This document shows positions 16,134 through 25,502 of a stretch of DNA of 64,000 nucleotides, piece after piece. The position numbers and the translations under genes were made by a program. Below the pieces are notes generated by a model. It saw only the letters and a list, made by a program, of their open reading frames with translations. It searched no databases and had not been told where the DNA came from. Location: NCBI RefSeq assembly GCF_000737195.2, contig NZ_JALM01000010.1, forward strand, positions 62,001-126,000, given 5' to 3'. Numbering within the stretch: the first letter of the stretch is position 1; each line of letters opens with the position of its first letter. The stretch is from Sciscionella sediminilitoris (GTDB taxonomy: Bacteria > Actinomycetota > Actinomycetes > Mycobacteriales > Pseudonocardiaceae).

Positions 16134-16460
16134 ATGCAGTATTTGCTGTTGGTCTGTGCGGACGCCGAGGCCGGGGCGGCGCACGCCCAGGACGGTTGCG
16201 GGGGCTGGAGCGAGGAGATGACCGAGCGCGGGGTGCTGCGTGGCGGCGGCGGGCTCCGGCCACCGAACGAGGCGAAGACGGTCCGGGTGCGCGAGGAGCA
16301 GACCCTGTACACCGATGGGCCGTTCGCCGAGACGCGAGAACAGGTCGGCGGGTTCACGCTCATCGAGTGCCCGGACATGGACACCGCGCTGGAGATCGCG
16401 GCGAAGCATCCGGCAGCCAAGTACGGCAGCATCGAGGTCCGGCCCATGTTCACCCCGTGA
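16134..16460 (+). CDS. DGPF/YCII-related protein 2
   Basis: A 108-residue paralogue of the preceding protein, with TDGPFAETREQVGG at the same position. The sequences align along their whole length (both contain MxERGVLxxxxGLRPP and LEIAAxHPAA), showing a tandem duplication. Its stop overlaps the GTG of the sigma factor (GTGA), so it is coupled to that gene and is the likelier direct partner. Confidence 0.87.
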   Translation: MQYLLLVCADAEAGAAHAQDGCGGWSEEMTERGVLRGGGGLRPPNEAKTVRVREEQTLYTDGPFAETREQVGGFTLIECPDMDTALEIAAKHPAAKYGSIEVRPMFTP

Positions 16461-17695
16461 GCACCGCCGACGAGGCACTGGGCACCGCCTTCCGCGAGGA
16501 GTGGGGGCAGGTGCTGGCCACGCTGATCCGGGTGACCGGGGACTGGGAACTCGCCGAGGAATGCGTGCAGGAGGCCTTCGCGAAGGCGCTCGAACGCTGG
16601 CGGGCCGAGGGTGTTCCCCGGCGCCCGGGTGCCTGGCTGACCACGGCCGCGCGGAACACCGCCATCGACCGCTTGCGGCGCGCGGCCGTCGGCGCGGACA
16701 AACTCCGGGAGGTGGCCGCGATGTGGCACGAACCGGGAACCCCGGGAAGCGAGGAACACGCGGAGATCCCGGACGAGCGGCTGAAGCTGATGTTCACCTG
16801 CTGCCATCCCGCGCTCACCATGGAGGCGCGGGTGGCGCTCACCCTGCGTACCCTCGCGGGGCTGCGCCCGGCCGAGATCGCGCGCGCCTTCCTGGTCGGC
16901 GAGGCGACCATCAGCAAGCGGATCACCCGGGCCAAGCAGAAGATCAAACACGCGGGCATTCCCTACCGGGTGCCGCCGGCGCACCTGCTTCCCGAGCGCA
17001 CCCCTTCGGTGCTCGCGGTGCTCTATCTGCTGTTCACCGAGGGATACGCGGCCACCGCCGGGGACGCGCTGGTGCGCAGGGAGCTGTGCGCCGAGGCCAT
17101 CCGGCTGGCCAGGGTGCTCGCCCGGCTGATGCCCGGGGAACCCGAGGTGTCCGGGCTGCTCGCGCTGATGTTGCTGCACGACGCGCGCCGGGCGGCCCGG
17201 GTGGACGCCGATGGCGCGCTGGTGCTGCTCGAGGATCAGGACCGGACCCGCTGGGACGCGGCCGAGATCGAGGAGGGCACGGCACTGCTGGACGCGGCAC
17301 TGCGGCAGCGCGATCCGGGCAGCTATCAGGTGCAGGCGGCGATCGCGGCCTGTCATGCCCGGGCCGCGCGCCCGGAGGACACGGACTGGGCCCAGATCGC
17401 GGCGCTATACGGCACGCTGTCCCGGCTGCACCCGGCCCCGGTGGTGGAGCTCAACCGCGCGGTGGCGGTCGGCATGGCCGAGGGACCGGCTGCCGGGCTC
17501 GCGATCGCCGATGCCCTTGCCGCTTCCGGGACGCTGTCCGGTTACCACCTGCTACCCGCGACCAGGGCGGATTTCCTGCGCCGCCTCGGCCGCACCGAAG
17601 CGGCGGCGCAGGAGTACCGTGTCGCGCTCGAGCTTGCCGGGACCGAGGCCGAGCGCGGTTATCTGCGCGGGCGGCTCACCGAGCTCGGCGGTTAG
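16457..17695 (+). CDS. ECF42-type RNA polymerase sigma factor with TPR-like C-terminus
   Basis: A 412-residue sigma factor. Region 2 (VTGDWELAEECVQEAFAKAL ... TTAARNTAIDRLRR) and region 4 (LRTLAGLRPAEIARAFLVGE then TISKRITRAKQKI) occupy the first 170 residues. The rest is a helical extension of the DUF6596 type with repeats such as LYGTLSRLHPAPVVELNRAV. This extension and the adjacent DGPF genes define group ECF42, which typically lacks an anti-sigma factor. The GTG at 16457 is fixed by the GTGA overlap. Confidence 0.92.
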   Translation: MSTADEALGTAFREEWGQVLATLIRVTGDWELAEECVQEAFAKALERWRAEGVPRRPGAWLTTAARNTAIDRLRRAAVGADKLREVAAMWHEPGTPGSEEHAEIPDERLKLMFTCCHPALTMEARVALTLRTLAGLRPAEIARAFLVGEATISKRITRAKQKIKHAGIPYRVPPAHLLPERTPSVLAVLYLLFTEGYAATAGDALVRRELCAEAIRLARVLARLMPGEPEVSGLLALMLLHDARRAARVDADGALVLLEDQDRTRWDAAEIEEGTALLDAALRQRDPGSYQVQAAIAACHARAARPEDTDWAQIAALYGTLSRLHPAPVVELNRAVAVGMAEGPAAGLAIADALAASGTLSGYHLLPATRADFLRRLGRTEAAAQEYRVALELAGTEAERGYLRGRLTELGG

Positions 17696-17701
17696 CCCCG
17701 G

Positions 17702-19204
17702 TCACTCGGCGCCGCAGCGTTCCAGGATGAGTTCCCGGACCCGCTTCGCGTCCGCCTGGCCCTTGGTGGCCTTCATGACCGCGCCGACGATCGCGCCCGC
17801 CGCGGCCACCTTGCCGCCGCGGATCTTCTCGGCGACATCCGGCTGCGCGGCCAGCGCCTCGTCCACGGCGGCGGTGAGCGCGGAGTCGTCGGAGACCACC
17901 TTGAGCCCGCGCGCCTCCACGACCGCGTCCGGTTCGCCTTCCCCGGCCAGGACCCCGTCCACGACCTGGCGGGCCAGTGCCGTGGTCAGTTCCCCGCCGG
18001 AGACGAGGGCGATCACCCGGGCCACGTGCTCCGGGGTGATGGGCAGTTCGGCGAGCTCGATCTCGCGGGTGTTGGCCTGCTGCAACAGGTAGGACACCCA
18101 CCAGCCGCGGGCGGCCTCGGAGTCCGCGCCCGCCGCCACGGTGGCCTCGACCAGTTCCACCGCGCCCGCGCTGACCAGGTCGCGCAGTTCCTCATCGGAG
18201 AGCTTCCAGTCGGCCTGGATGCGCTTGCGGTGTTCGGCCGGTTTCTCCGGCAGCGTGGCGCGCAGCTGCTCGACCCACTCCGGCGACGGTGCGATCGGCA
18301 CCAGGTCCGGCTCCGGGAAGTACCGGTAGTCCTCGCTGGTCTCCTTGCGCCGTCCCGCGGTGGTGGACCCGTCGGTCTCGTGGAAGTGCCGGGTCTCCTG
18401 GACGATCTCGCCACCCTCGGTGAGCACGGCGGCCTGGCGGCACATCTCGAACCGGACCGCGCGCTGCACCGAACGCAGTGAGTTGACGTTCTTGGTCTCG
18501 GTACGGGTACCGAAGGTCTCGGTGCCGAGCGGACGAAGCGAGACGTTCGCATCGCAGCGCATCGAACCCTGGTCCATGCGCACATCCGAGACACCGAGCG
18601 AGCGCACCAGATCGCGCAACGCCGTGACATAGGCGCGCGCCACCTCGGGGGCCCGGGCACCGGCTCCCTCGATGGGCTTGGTGACGATCTCGATCAGCGG
18701 GACCCCGGAGCGGTTGTAGTCCAGCAGTGAGTGGTCGGCACCGTGGATCCGCCCGGTCGCGCCGCCGACGTGCAGCATCTTGCCGGTGTCCTCTTCCATG
18801 TGCGCGCGCTCGATGCCGATGCGCACGACCTCGCCGTCGGAGAGCTCCACGTCGAGGTAGCCGTCGAAGCAGATCGGCTCGTCGTACTGCGAGGTCTGGA
18901 AGTTCTTCGGCTGATCGGGGTAGAAGTAGTTCTTCCGCGCGAACCGGCACCAGTCCGCGATCTCGCAGTTGAGCGCGAGCCCGATGCGGATCGCGGACTC
19001 CACCCCGGTGCCGTTGACCACGGGCAGCGAACCCGGCAGGCCGAGGCACACCGGGCACACCTGGGTGTTCGGCTCCGCCCCGAAGGCCGTCGAGCAGCCG
19101 CAGAACATCTTGGTCGCGGTGGACAGTTCCACGTGCACCTCGAGCCCGAGCACCGGGTCGAAGCGTTCCAGAACCTCGTCGTAATCCAGCAGGGTCGCCG
19201 TCAC
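17702..19204 (-). CDS. gatB: Aspartyl/glutamyl-tRNA amidotransferase subunit B
   Basis: A 500-residue GatB. With GatA and GatC it converts misacylated Glu-tRNA(Gln) and Asp-tRNA(Asn) to the correct amides. Conserved blocks are [10 protein letters not shown] near residue 20, KMFCGC with [33 protein letters not shown], and the C-terminal YqeY-like tail ([20 protein letters not shown]). The GTG at 19204 overlaps the stop of the 65-codon membrane ORF. The 3' end lies six bases from the convergent sigma factor. Confidence 0.96.
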   Translation of the reverse strand: MTATLLDYDEVLERFDPVLGLEVHVELSTATKMFCGCSTAFGAEPNTQVCPVCLGLPGSLPVVNGTGVESAIRIGLALNCEIADWCRFARKNYFYPDQPKNFQTSQYDEPICFDGYLDVELSDGEVVRIGIERAHMEEDTGKMLHVGGATGRIHGADHSLLDYNRSGVPLIEIVTKPIEGAGARAPEVARAYVTALRDLVRSLGVSDVRMDQGSMRCDANVSLRPLGTETFGTRTETKNVNSLRSVQRAVRFEMCRQAAVLTEGGEIVQETRHFHETDGSTTAGRRKETSEDYRYFPEPDLVPIAPSPEWVEQLRATLPEKPAEHRKRIQADWKLSDEELRDLVSAGAVELVEATVAAGADSEAARGWWVSYLLQQANTREIELAELPITPEHVARVIALVSGGELTTALARQVVDGVLAGEGEPDAVVEARGLKVVSDDSALTAAVDEALAAQPDVAEKIRGGKVAAAGAIVGAVMKATKGQADAKRVRELILERCGAE

Positions 19205-19398
19205 TGCCCCGACTCCTTGTCACCCCGGAGGTCCCGCACCGCGAGCGCGCCGCCGGTCAGTACCACGGCGACGGTGGCGACGGCATTGGCGAGCAGCAGT
19301 TTGTCGCCCTTGCCGCGCGCCGAGCGCACATCGTTGACCGCCTTGGCCGCGGCGAAGACCGAACTGATCAGTCCGATGAGTCCACGTGTCTTCTTCAC
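19201..19398 (-). CDS. 65-residue membrane protein between gatA and gatB
   Basis: A small basic protein ([20 protein letters not shown] at the N-terminus) with one confident hydrophobic helix, [20 protein letters not shown], near residues 35-54. It has no known domain. Both ends are coupled: its GTG overlaps the gatA stop (GTGA) and its stop overlaps the gatB GTG (GTGA). It is probably a real expressed gene; whether it interacts with GatCAB is unknown. Confidence 0.7.
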   Translation of the reverse strand: MKKTRGLIGLISSVFAAAKAVNDVRSARGKGDKLLLANAVATVAVVLTGGALAVRDLRGDKESGQ

Positions 19399-20897
19399 TG
19401 TTCGCCTCCAAGTTCGGGCACTCGGTTGATCAGTGGCTCGGTCGCCGATTCGTAGGCCGCGCCGACCCGGTACATCCGCTCATCGGCCAGCGCGGGCGCC
19501 ATGATCTGCAAACCGACCGGCAGACCGTCGTCCGCGCTGAGCCCGCACGGCACGCTCAGCGCCGCGGTACCCGCCAGGTTCGCCGGGATGGTGCACAGGT
19601 CGGCGAGGTACATCGCCATCGGATCGTCCACCCGCTCGCCGATCTTGAACGCCGTGGTCGGGGTGGTCGGCGAGACGAGCACGTCGACCTGTTCGTAGGC
19701 TGCGGCGAAATCGCGCGCGATCAGGGTGCGCACCTTCTGTGCCTGGCCGTAGTAGGCGTCGTAGTAGCCCGAGGACAGCGCGAAGGTGCCGAGCATGATG
19801 CGCCGCTTCACCTCGGGACCGAAACCGGCCTCCCTGGTGGCCGCCATGACCTGCTCCGCGGAGGCGCTCCCGTCGTCGCCGGTGCGCAGCCCGTACCGCA
19901 TCGCGTCGAACCGCGCCAGGTTGGATGAGGCCTCGCTCGGCGCGATCAGGTAGTAGGCGGCGAGCGCGTACTGGAAGTGCGGGCAGGAGACCTCGACGAC
20001 CTCGGCGCCGAGCGCGCGCAGCTGTTCCACGGCCGCGTCGAAGGCCGCGCTCACCCCGGACTGGTAGCCCTCACCGGCGAACTCCCGGACCACACCGACC
20101 CGGGTCCCCGACAGGTCGCCCTTCGCGCCCGCGCGGGCCGCCTCGACCACCTGCGGCACCGGCGCGTCGATCGAGGTCGCGTCCGCCGGATCGTGCCCGG
20201 CGATCGCCTCGTGCAGCAGCGCCGCGTCGAGCACCGTGCGCGCGCACGGCCCGCCCTGGTCCAGCGAGGAGGAGAAGGCGATCAGCCCGTAGCGGGAGAC
20301 CCCGCCGTAGGTGGGCTTCGCCCCGACCGTCCCGGTCACCGCACCGGGCTGGCGGATCGAGCCGCCCGTGTCGGTGCCGATGGCCAGCGGGGCCTCGAAC
20401 GCCGCGAGCGAGGCCGAGGAGCCACCGCCGGAACCGCCCGGGATGCGGTCGAGATCCCACGGGTTGCGGGTCGGCCCGTAGGCGGAGTTCTCCGTGGAGG
20501 AGCCCATCGCGAACTCGTCCATGTTGGTCTTGCCGAGGATCACCACGCCCGCGGCGCGCAGCCGGGCGGCGACCGTCGAGTCGTAGGGCGGCAGCCAGCC
20601 CTCGAGCATCTTCGAACCACAGGTGGTCGGCACGTCCCTGGTGACGAACACGTCCTTGAGCGCGAGCGGCACCCCGGCCAGCGGCGAAGCGGGGGCGGCG
20701 CCCTTGTCGAGTTCGGCGTCCACCGCTTCGGCCGCGGCGAGCGCGCCCTCGGTGTCCACGTGCAGGAAGGCGTTCACCCGGCCGTCGACCTGGGCAATGC
20801 GATCCAGGTGCGCGCGGGTGACCTGGGCCGAGGTGACCTCGCGGGAGTGGATCTTCTCGGCGAGCTCCGCCGCGGTGAGCCTGGTGAGATCGGTCAC
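19395..20897 (-). CDS. gatA: Aspartyl/glutamyl-tRNA amidotransferase subunit A
   Basis: A 500-residue amidase-signature enzyme that releases ammonia from glutamine for tRNA-dependent amidation. The catalytic triad is visible as Lys81 (PLALKDVF), Ser156 in GGSGGGSSA and nucleophile Ser180 in [10 protein letters not shown]. The GTG at 20897 has GAGGAGG five bases upstream. That ribosome-binding site lies inside the preceding 26-codon ORF, whose stop overlaps the start. Confidence 0.97.
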   Translation of the reverse strand: MTDLTRLTAAELAEKIHSREVTSAQVTRAHLDRIAQVDGRVNAFLHVDTEGALAAAEAVDAELDKGAAPASPLAGVPLALKDVFVTRDVPTTCGSKMLEGWLPPYDSTVAARLRAAGVVILGKTNMDEFAMGSSTENSAYGPTRNPWDLDRIPGGSGGGSSASLAAFEAPLAIGTDTGGSIRQPGAVTGTVGAKPTYGGVSRYGLIAFSSSLDQGGPCARTVLDAALLHEAIAGHDPADATSIDAPVPQVVEAARAGAKGDLSGTRVGVVREFAGEGYQSGVSAAFDAAVEQLRALGAEVVEVSCPHFQYALAAYYLIAPSEASSNLARFDAMRYGLRTGDDGSASAEQVMAATREAGFGPEVKRRIMLGTFALSSGYYDAYYGQAQKVRTLIARDFAAAYEQVDVLVSPTTPTTAFKIGERVDDPMAMYLADLCTIPANLAGTAALSVPCGLSADDGLPVGLQIMAPALADERMYRVGAAYESATEPLINRVPELGGEQ

Positions 20898-20974
20898 GCG
20901 TCCTCCTCGCTAGCGCTCGTCAGCCACGTGACGATGGTCGCTGTGTCCAATGGTGACCTCGCGAGCTCGATCAC
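20894..20974 (-). CDS. 26-codon micro-ORF between gatC and gatA
   Basis: The minus strand encodes [10 protein letters not shown] to LTSASEEDA, 26 residues. The GTG start overlaps the gatC stop (GTGA) and the stop overlaps the gatA GTG (GTGA). GGGGGAGGAG precedes the start by two bases. No domain is recognisable. It may act only to keep ribosomes on the mRNA between the cistrons, or may encode a real micropeptide. Confidence 0.4.
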   Translation of the reverse strand: MIELARSPLDTATIVTWLTSASEEDA

Positions 20975-21270
20975 TGCTCCTCCCCCAGGATCCGCGGCAC
21001 CCGGAACCGGCCCTGCTCGGCGGCGGGCGCGCCGGAGAGCGCCTGCTGCTGGCTCAGGCCTTCGCGCGGGGTGTCCTCGCGGAACACGTTCGTCAGCGGA
21101 ACCGCGTGCGAGGTCGGCGGCACATCCGCCGCGGCGACCTCGCCCACGCTGGCCACGGAACTGAGGATCTGATCGAGCTGGCCCGCGAAGGTGTCCAACT
21201 CCTCGTCGGTCACCGCCAGCCTCGCCAGGCTTGCAAGGTGCGCGACCTCGTCGCGCGAAATACTGGGCAC
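20971..21270 (-). CDS. gatC: Aspartyl/glutamyl-tRNA amidotransferase subunit C
   Basis: A 99-residue GatC, the clamp that stabilises the GatA-GatB interface. Typical sequence: [22 protein letters not shown], then [19 protein letters not shown], then [11 protein letters not shown]. The GTG at 21270 is used. It is first in the gatC-gatA-gatB operon and diverges from the ACT-domain gene across a 383-base intergenic region holding a structured repeat. Confidence 0.94.
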   Translation of the reverse strand: MPSISRDEVAHLASLARLAVTDEELDTFAGQLDQILSSVASVGEVAAADVPPTSHAVPLTNVFREDTPREGLSQQQALSGAPAAEQGRFRVPRILGEEQ

Positions 21271-21653
21271 GCTGCCCCCACATCATCACCGGTCGGGTAA
21301 GGAACCTTCGAGCACCTCTGACAACTCCATGTCCTGCTGCGCGGGGCCAGCGCGGCGCCGGGACGGCCTCCCGTGCCGGCGGGCACGGCCAGCGTTGTCG
21401 TCAATCACCGCAGAAACCTACTGCGGCTCAATCCTCCGCCATTGCCTCGGGTGCGGGTGTCCCGCAGGACACCGCATCCACGCTGGACACCCGCTCGCGA
21501 CGGACGAGAGTTCTCAGACGCACTCTGAGCAAGTCTATTGCCGCACCTCCGCTGGCCCGCGACCGGCCTTGCCGTGCTTCTGCCACAATGGTCCGCCGCG
21601 ACAGCGGCGCGGGCGGCGAGGTTCCGCGCGGAAACGGTCAGGAGGCCCGTGGC
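21271..21653. other. gatC/ACT-gene divergent intergenic region
   Basis: Contains no supported gene. It holds copy A of a 130-bp repeat (21392-21521, minus orientation) upstream of gatC. Between that and gatC lies a 7-bp perfect hairpin (CCGTGCC-GGCG-GGCACGG, 21371-21388) with no T-run. The right end carries AGGAGG for the ACT-domain gene. Confidence 0.6.
21392..21521 (-). repeat. Dispersed structured repeat, copy A (upstream of gatC)
   Basis: Read on the minus strand, it shares three long blocks with copy B at 50880-51009: GCGTCTGAGAACTCTCGTCC and on through GCGAGCGGG; CCTGCGGGACACCCGC through GAGGCAATGG; and CGGAGGATTGAGCC through GCGGTGATTGACGACAACGC. Internal stems are visible: GCGGGTGTCC pairs with GGACACCCGC, and CCGCAG pairs with CTGCGG. 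It lies in the gatC 5' region in the sense orientation. Confidence 0.7.
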
Positions 21654-22307
21654 GTGTCGTACCTCATCCGGGTGCAGATCCCGGACACACCGGGGACACT
21701 CGGTGCCGTGGCGAGCGCGCTCGGCACCGCAGGCGCGGACATCCTCTCCGTGGACATCGTGGAGCGCGGCGAAGGGATCGCCGTGGACGACCTCATCGTG
21801 GACCTGCCCGGCGGCAGGCTGCCCGATGTGCTGATCACCGCGGCCGAATCGATCGACGGCGTCCAGGTGGACGCGGTCCGCCCGTACGCCGGTGTGCTGG
21901 ACACCCACCGCGAACTCGGCCTCGTCGAGAACATCGCGGCGCACCCGAAGACCGGTTTCGAGCTGCTCGCCGACGGAGTGCCGAGGATCGTGCGAGCCGG
22001 CTGGGCGCTGCTCGTGCGGGCCACCCCGGACGGACCGAAGCGGGTCGCGGCGAGCACCGCGGCTCCCGAGACCCCCGCGGCCGAACTGCCCTGGCTGCCG
22101 CTGCCCAAGGCGCGGGTGCTCGAGGCCGAGGCCGACTGGGTTCCCGAGACCTGGCAGGAACTCGGCACCGAACTGGCGGCCACCCCGCTCGGCAAACCCG
22201 AGCTGGCGCTGTTGATCGGGCGCCCCGGCGGCCCCGCGTTCCGCACCGCGGAGGTGGCCAGGCTGGCGCATCTGGCCGGAATCGTGTCGATGGTGCTCGA
22301 GGACTGA
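21654..22307 (+). CDS. ACT-domain amino-acid-binding protein
   Basis: A 217-residue protein. Residues 1-70 form an ACT domain (SYLIRVQIPDTPGTLGAVAS, then GADILSVDIVERG). The remainder lacks a catalytic motif. ACT domains bind amino acids and regulate linked functions. A homologue sits between gatC and ligA in mycobacteria, so the linkage to tRNA amidation genes is conserved. The GTG at 21654 has AGGAGG eight bases upstream. Confidence 0.85.
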   Translation: MSYLIRVQIPDTPGTLGAVASALGTAGADILSVDIVERGEGIAVDDLIVDLPGGRLPDVLITAAESIDGVQVDAVRPYAGVLDTHRELGLVENIAAHPKTGFELLADGVPRIVRAGWALLVRATPDGPKRVAASTAAPETPAAELPWLPLPKARVLEAEADWVPETWQELGTELAATPLGKPELALLIGRPGGPAFRTAEVARLAHLAGIVSMVLED

Positions 22308-22311
22308 AAGC

Positions 22312-22959
22312 TCACGCCTTGTTCAGATAGGCGAGCACCGCCAGCACCCGGCGGTTGTTGTCGTCGTCATCGGTGATGCCGAGCTTGCCGAACAGCGCGG
22401 TGGTGTACTTGCTGATCGCGCTGTCACTGAGGAACAACCGTCTGGCGATGGCCTGATTGGACAGTCCCTCGGCCATCAGGGCGAGCACGGAGTGCTCGCG
22501 TTCGGTGAGCCGTTCGATGCGGCGGTCCGTGGAACCACTGGCGAGCAGTTTCGCGATCACCTCGGGGTCCATCGCGGTGCCCCCGCCCGCGACCCGTTCC
22601 AGCGCGTCGATGAACTGTTCGGCCTCGAACACGCTCTCCTTCAGGAAGTAGCCGATTCCCCCGGAACCGTCGGCGAGCAGTTCGCGCGCGTACAGCTGTT
22701 CGACGTGCTGGGAAAGGATCAGCACCGGAAGCCCCGGCCGGGCGCGGCGGGCCGCCAGTGCCGCGCGCAGTCCCTCGTCCGACTGGTCCGGTGGCATGCG
22801 GACATCCACGACCGCGACGTCCGGCTGATGGGTCAGCAGGGTCTCGAGTGTTTCCGGTCCGGTGCCCGCGGTGGCCACGACCTCGTGCCCGTACGCCTCG
22901 ATGAGCCGCACCATGCCGTCCCGGAGCAGGTAGAGATCCTCGGCTACGACGATGCGCAC
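22312..22959 (-). CDS. NarL/LuxR-type response regulator
   Basis: A 215-residue response regulator. The receiver domain has acidic residues E7 and D8, phospho-acceptor Asp52 (VVDVRMPP) and the conserved lysine in FLKESV. The C-terminal LuxR helix-turn-helix reads LTEREHSVLALMAEGLSNQA then LFLSDSAISKYT. The GTG at 22959 overlaps the kinase gene end by 16 bases. Its likely targets include the divergent acyltransferase operon. Confidence 0.92.
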   Translation of the reverse strand: MRIVVAEDLYLLRDGMVRLIEAYGHEVVATAGTGPETLETLLTHQPDVAVVDVRMPPDQSDEGLRAALAARRARPGLPVLILSQHVEQLYARELLADGSGGIGYFLKESVFEAEQFIDALERVAGGGTAMDPEVIAKLLASGSTDRRIERLTEREHSVLALMAEGLSNQAIARRLFLSDSAISKYTTALFGKLGITDDDDNNRRVLAVLAYLNKA

Positions 22960-24197
22960 GGCAGCACCATCCTCACGCGGGTCGGTCCGCCTTCCGGGCT
23001 GGTGATTTCGCAACGGCCGTCGAAGACCGCGAGGCGGCGGCGTAGCCCCGCGAGTCCGCCCCCTTCGCGCATCGTAGCGCCACCGCGGCCGTCGTCGGTG
23101 ACCTCGGCGATCACCCCGGTGTCGTCCCGCACGAGCGAGATCTCCACGAGGCTCGCCGCGGCGTGTTTGACCGCGTTGGTCACCAGCTCGGCGATCCCGA
23201 AGTACAGGGCCGACTCGATCGGCGGGTCCAGGCGGCTTTCGAGGTTCCCGCTGACGGTCACCTCGAGCGGACTGTCCAGGGCGAAGGCGCGGACGGCGTC
23301 GAGGAGTCCGCGCTCGTTCAGCAGCGGCGGGTTGATCCCCTTGATCAGCTCGCGCAGCTCGCTCAGCGAGGTGGCGGCACCGGAGCGCGCGTCCCGCAGC
23401 ATCGCCCTGGCGCGTTCGGGATCGGTCTCCATCAGTTTCTCGGCGGTCGCCAGCGACATGCCGAGCGCGACGAGCCGGGCCTGTGCCCCGTCGTGCAGAT
23501 CCCGTTCGATCCGGCGGATCTCGGCGGCCTGGGCGACGGTGGTGTCCGCGCGCTGTGCGGTCAGTTCCGCGACCCGGTCGGCCATCGCCATCGCGGGCGA
23601 GGCGCGCAGAAAACGCCGTGTCACCGGACCGAGCGGGCGCCAGGCATAGGGTGCACCGGCGATCGCCACGACCATGCCGATCGCCCCGATGCCGGGCGAG
23701 AGCGCGGCGAATCCGAGGACCGCGCAGGCGATCCCGGCCAGTGGCAGTGCCGCGGGCACTCCGATGGCGAACACGGCGATCCCGGTGAACCGCAGATCCC
23801 GCCAGTTCGCCGGATCACGCCAGCGGATCCGCATCGCCTGGTCCTGCTTGGCCTCCTTGCTGGTGCGGGAATAGGAGTACCCGTTCCACCAGTAGCCGGT
23901 GGACAACTGGGTCACCGGTCCGGGCTCCCGGTATCCGCCGGGGAGCACGGTCGCGGTCCAGCGCGCCGCGAGGTGCCGTGTCATCCGGCAGACCGGGCGG
24001 ACCAGCGCGAGGGTGCCGATCGCGGCCCACAGCAACGGCGCGATCCAGGACCACGGACCGCCTCCCCACCACCAGAACCAGATCCCCACCGCGGCGGCCC
24101 AGACGGCCGGAACCAGCATGCTGACGCCGAACACGGCGCAGGATCGCCAGAACCCCACCCCCGCACTGGCCATCCAGGACACCAGGCCTCGCATCAT
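22944..24197 (-). CDS. NarL-family sensor histidine kinase (DesK-like)
   Basis: A 417-residue membrane kinase. Two N-terminal hydrophobic pairs (about residues 10-70 and 140-200) carry an internal PspC/sensor-like loop. The HisKA_3 box is EIRRIERDLHDGAQARLVAL, with the phospho-accepting His in DLHDG. The ATPase domain has ELVTNAVKHA (N box), VTDDGRGGA and GGGLAGLRRRL. The ATG at 24197 (or the next codon) follows GGAGAGGGAGAG. The kinase and regulator form one operon. Confidence 0.92.
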   Translation of the reverse strand: MMRGLVSWMASAGVGFWRSCAVFGVSMLVPAVWAAAVGIWFWWWGGGPWSWIAPLLWAAIGTLALVRPVCRMTRHLAARWTATVLPGGYREPGPVTQLSTGYWWNGYSYSRTSKEAKQDQAMRIRWRDPANWRDLRFTGIAVFAIGVPAALPLAGIACAVLGFAALSPGIGAIGMVVAIAGAPYAWRPLGPVTRRFLRASPAMAMADRVAELTAQRADTTVAQAAEIRRIERDLHDGAQARLVALGMSLATAEKLMETDPERARAMLRDARSGAATSLSELRELIKGINPPLLNERGLLDAVRAFALDSPLEVTVSGNLESRLDPPIESALYFGIAELVTNAVKHAAASLVEISLVRDDTGVIAEVTDDGRGGATMREGGGLAGLRRRLAVFDGRCEITSPEGGPTRVRMVLPCASS

Positions 24198-24348
24198 CTC
24201 TCCCTCTCCGGTACGGCTCGCATGTTTCCCACTGTGCACCGCGGCGGGCCCGATTCCCCGCACTTCGGCGCAGGAGTGGGCCTACCCCCACCCCGCTGTG
24301 CGTTCAGGCCCATACCGGCCGGGCCGCGCGCTGCCTAACTTCGATGCC

Positions 24349-25470
24349 ATGACGATCACCGATTCCCGTGACCGCACGCTTCCCGGCGCACCGCCGCAGC
24401 GCTTGTGGTTCGCCGACAATCTGCGGATCCTGCTGACCTCGCTGGTGGTGCTGCATCATCTCGCGGTCACCTACAGCGGGCTCCCGCTCTGGTACTACAC
24501 GGAGAATCCGGGCAGTGCGGGCACGCAGACCGGCTTCATGACCTTCCTGCTCGTCGACCAGGCCTGGTTCATGGGCGCCTTCTTCCTGCTGTCCGGGTAT
24601 TTCACGCCCGGATCGTACGACCGCAAAGGACCACGCGCGTTTCTGCGTGACCGGCTGATCCGGCTCGGCATTCCGCTGCTGGTGTTCTATTTCGTACTCA
24701 ATCCGCTCCTGTCCCTCGGCCGCTATCACGGCGATACGCCGCTCGAGGATTATCCGCACACGATCGGCAGCGGACCGCTGTGGTTCGTGTTGGCACTGCT
24801 CGTGTTCGACGCCGGTTACGCCCTCTTCCGGCACCTGACCCGGAACCGCGGAGCGCGGACCCTGCGGCCGCTCACCGTCCCGATGGTGGCCGGATTCGTG
24901 GCGATACTTGCCCTGCTGACCTATGTGCTGCGGATCGTGCTGCCGATCGGTTCCTGGGTCCCGGTCGTCGATTTCCCCACGAGCGCCTATCTTCCGCAGT
25001 ACCTCGGCTTTTTCGCCATGGGGACCGTGGCCTACCGCAACGGCTGGTTCCGGGCGATCACCGCGCGGATGGGCTGGACCGGGCTCGGTATGGCACTCGG
25101 CGCCTCGGCGGTGTTCCTTCCACTCGCCCTTTCCGCCGGAACCGAGGCGACGAACGGGCGCGGCACGCTGAGCTCACTGTGCTACGCGCTGTGGGACTCC
25201 ACCTTCGCGGTGGGTGTGGCGCTGGCCTTACTGGCCCTGTTCCGCCACACCTTCGATGCCCAGGGCCGGTTCGGCCGGTATCTGTCCGGGCACGCGTTCA
25301 CCGTCTACGTGATCCACGCCTTCCTGGTGACCGCGGCCGGGTACGCGCTCAGCGCACTGGACCTGCCCGCACTGGCGAAGTTCGCGATCGGCGCGGTGCT
25401 GGTGCTCCCGGCCTGTTTCCTGCTCGCCGGCCCGATCCGGCGCCTGCCCGGCATCCGCCGGGTGCTCTGA
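24349..25470 (+). CDS. Acyltransferase family 3 membrane protein
   Basis: A 373-residue integral membrane protein with about ten hydrophobic helices. It has the family-3 acyltransferase pattern: RLWFADNLRILLTSLVVLHH near residue 20, with the HH pair typical of the active site, and FFLLSGYFTPGSY near 85. Members acylate glycans, lipids or antibiotics at the membrane; the substrate is unknown. It diverges from the two-component operon, whose regulator may control it. Confidence 0.88.
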   Translation: MTITDSRDRTLPGAPPQRLWFADNLRILLTSLVVLHHLAVTYSGLPLWYYTENPGSAGTQTGFMTFLLVDQAWFMGAFFLLSGYFTPGSYDRKGPRAFLRDRLIRLGIPLLVFYFVLNPLLSLGRYHGDTPLEDYPHTIGSGPLWFVLALLVFDAGYALFRHLTRNRGARTLRPLTVPMVAGFVAILALLTYVLRIVLPIGSWVPVVDFPTSAYLPQYLGFFAMGTVAYRNGWFRAITARMGWTGLGMALGASAVFLPLALSAGTEATNGRGTLSSLCYALWDSTFAVGVALALLALFRHTFDAQGRFGRYLSGHAFTVYVIHAFLVTAAGYALSALDLPALAKFAIGAVLVLPACFLLAGPIRRLPGIRRVL

Positions 25471-25502
25471 CCCGACCCGAAAACCTTACCGGAGAAACGA
25501 CA

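Noticed and set aside
14305-16263. A 652-codon minus-strand frame spanning dgt
   Set aside because: Shadow frame of dgt and of the divergent DGPF genes; only its last 28 codons were kept, as the separate micro-ORF.
21505-21521. CTGAGA in repeat copy A as a possible TPP riboswitch signature
   Set aside because: Copy B has CTGGGA at the same place, and the other conserved TPP-riboswitch blocks are absent.
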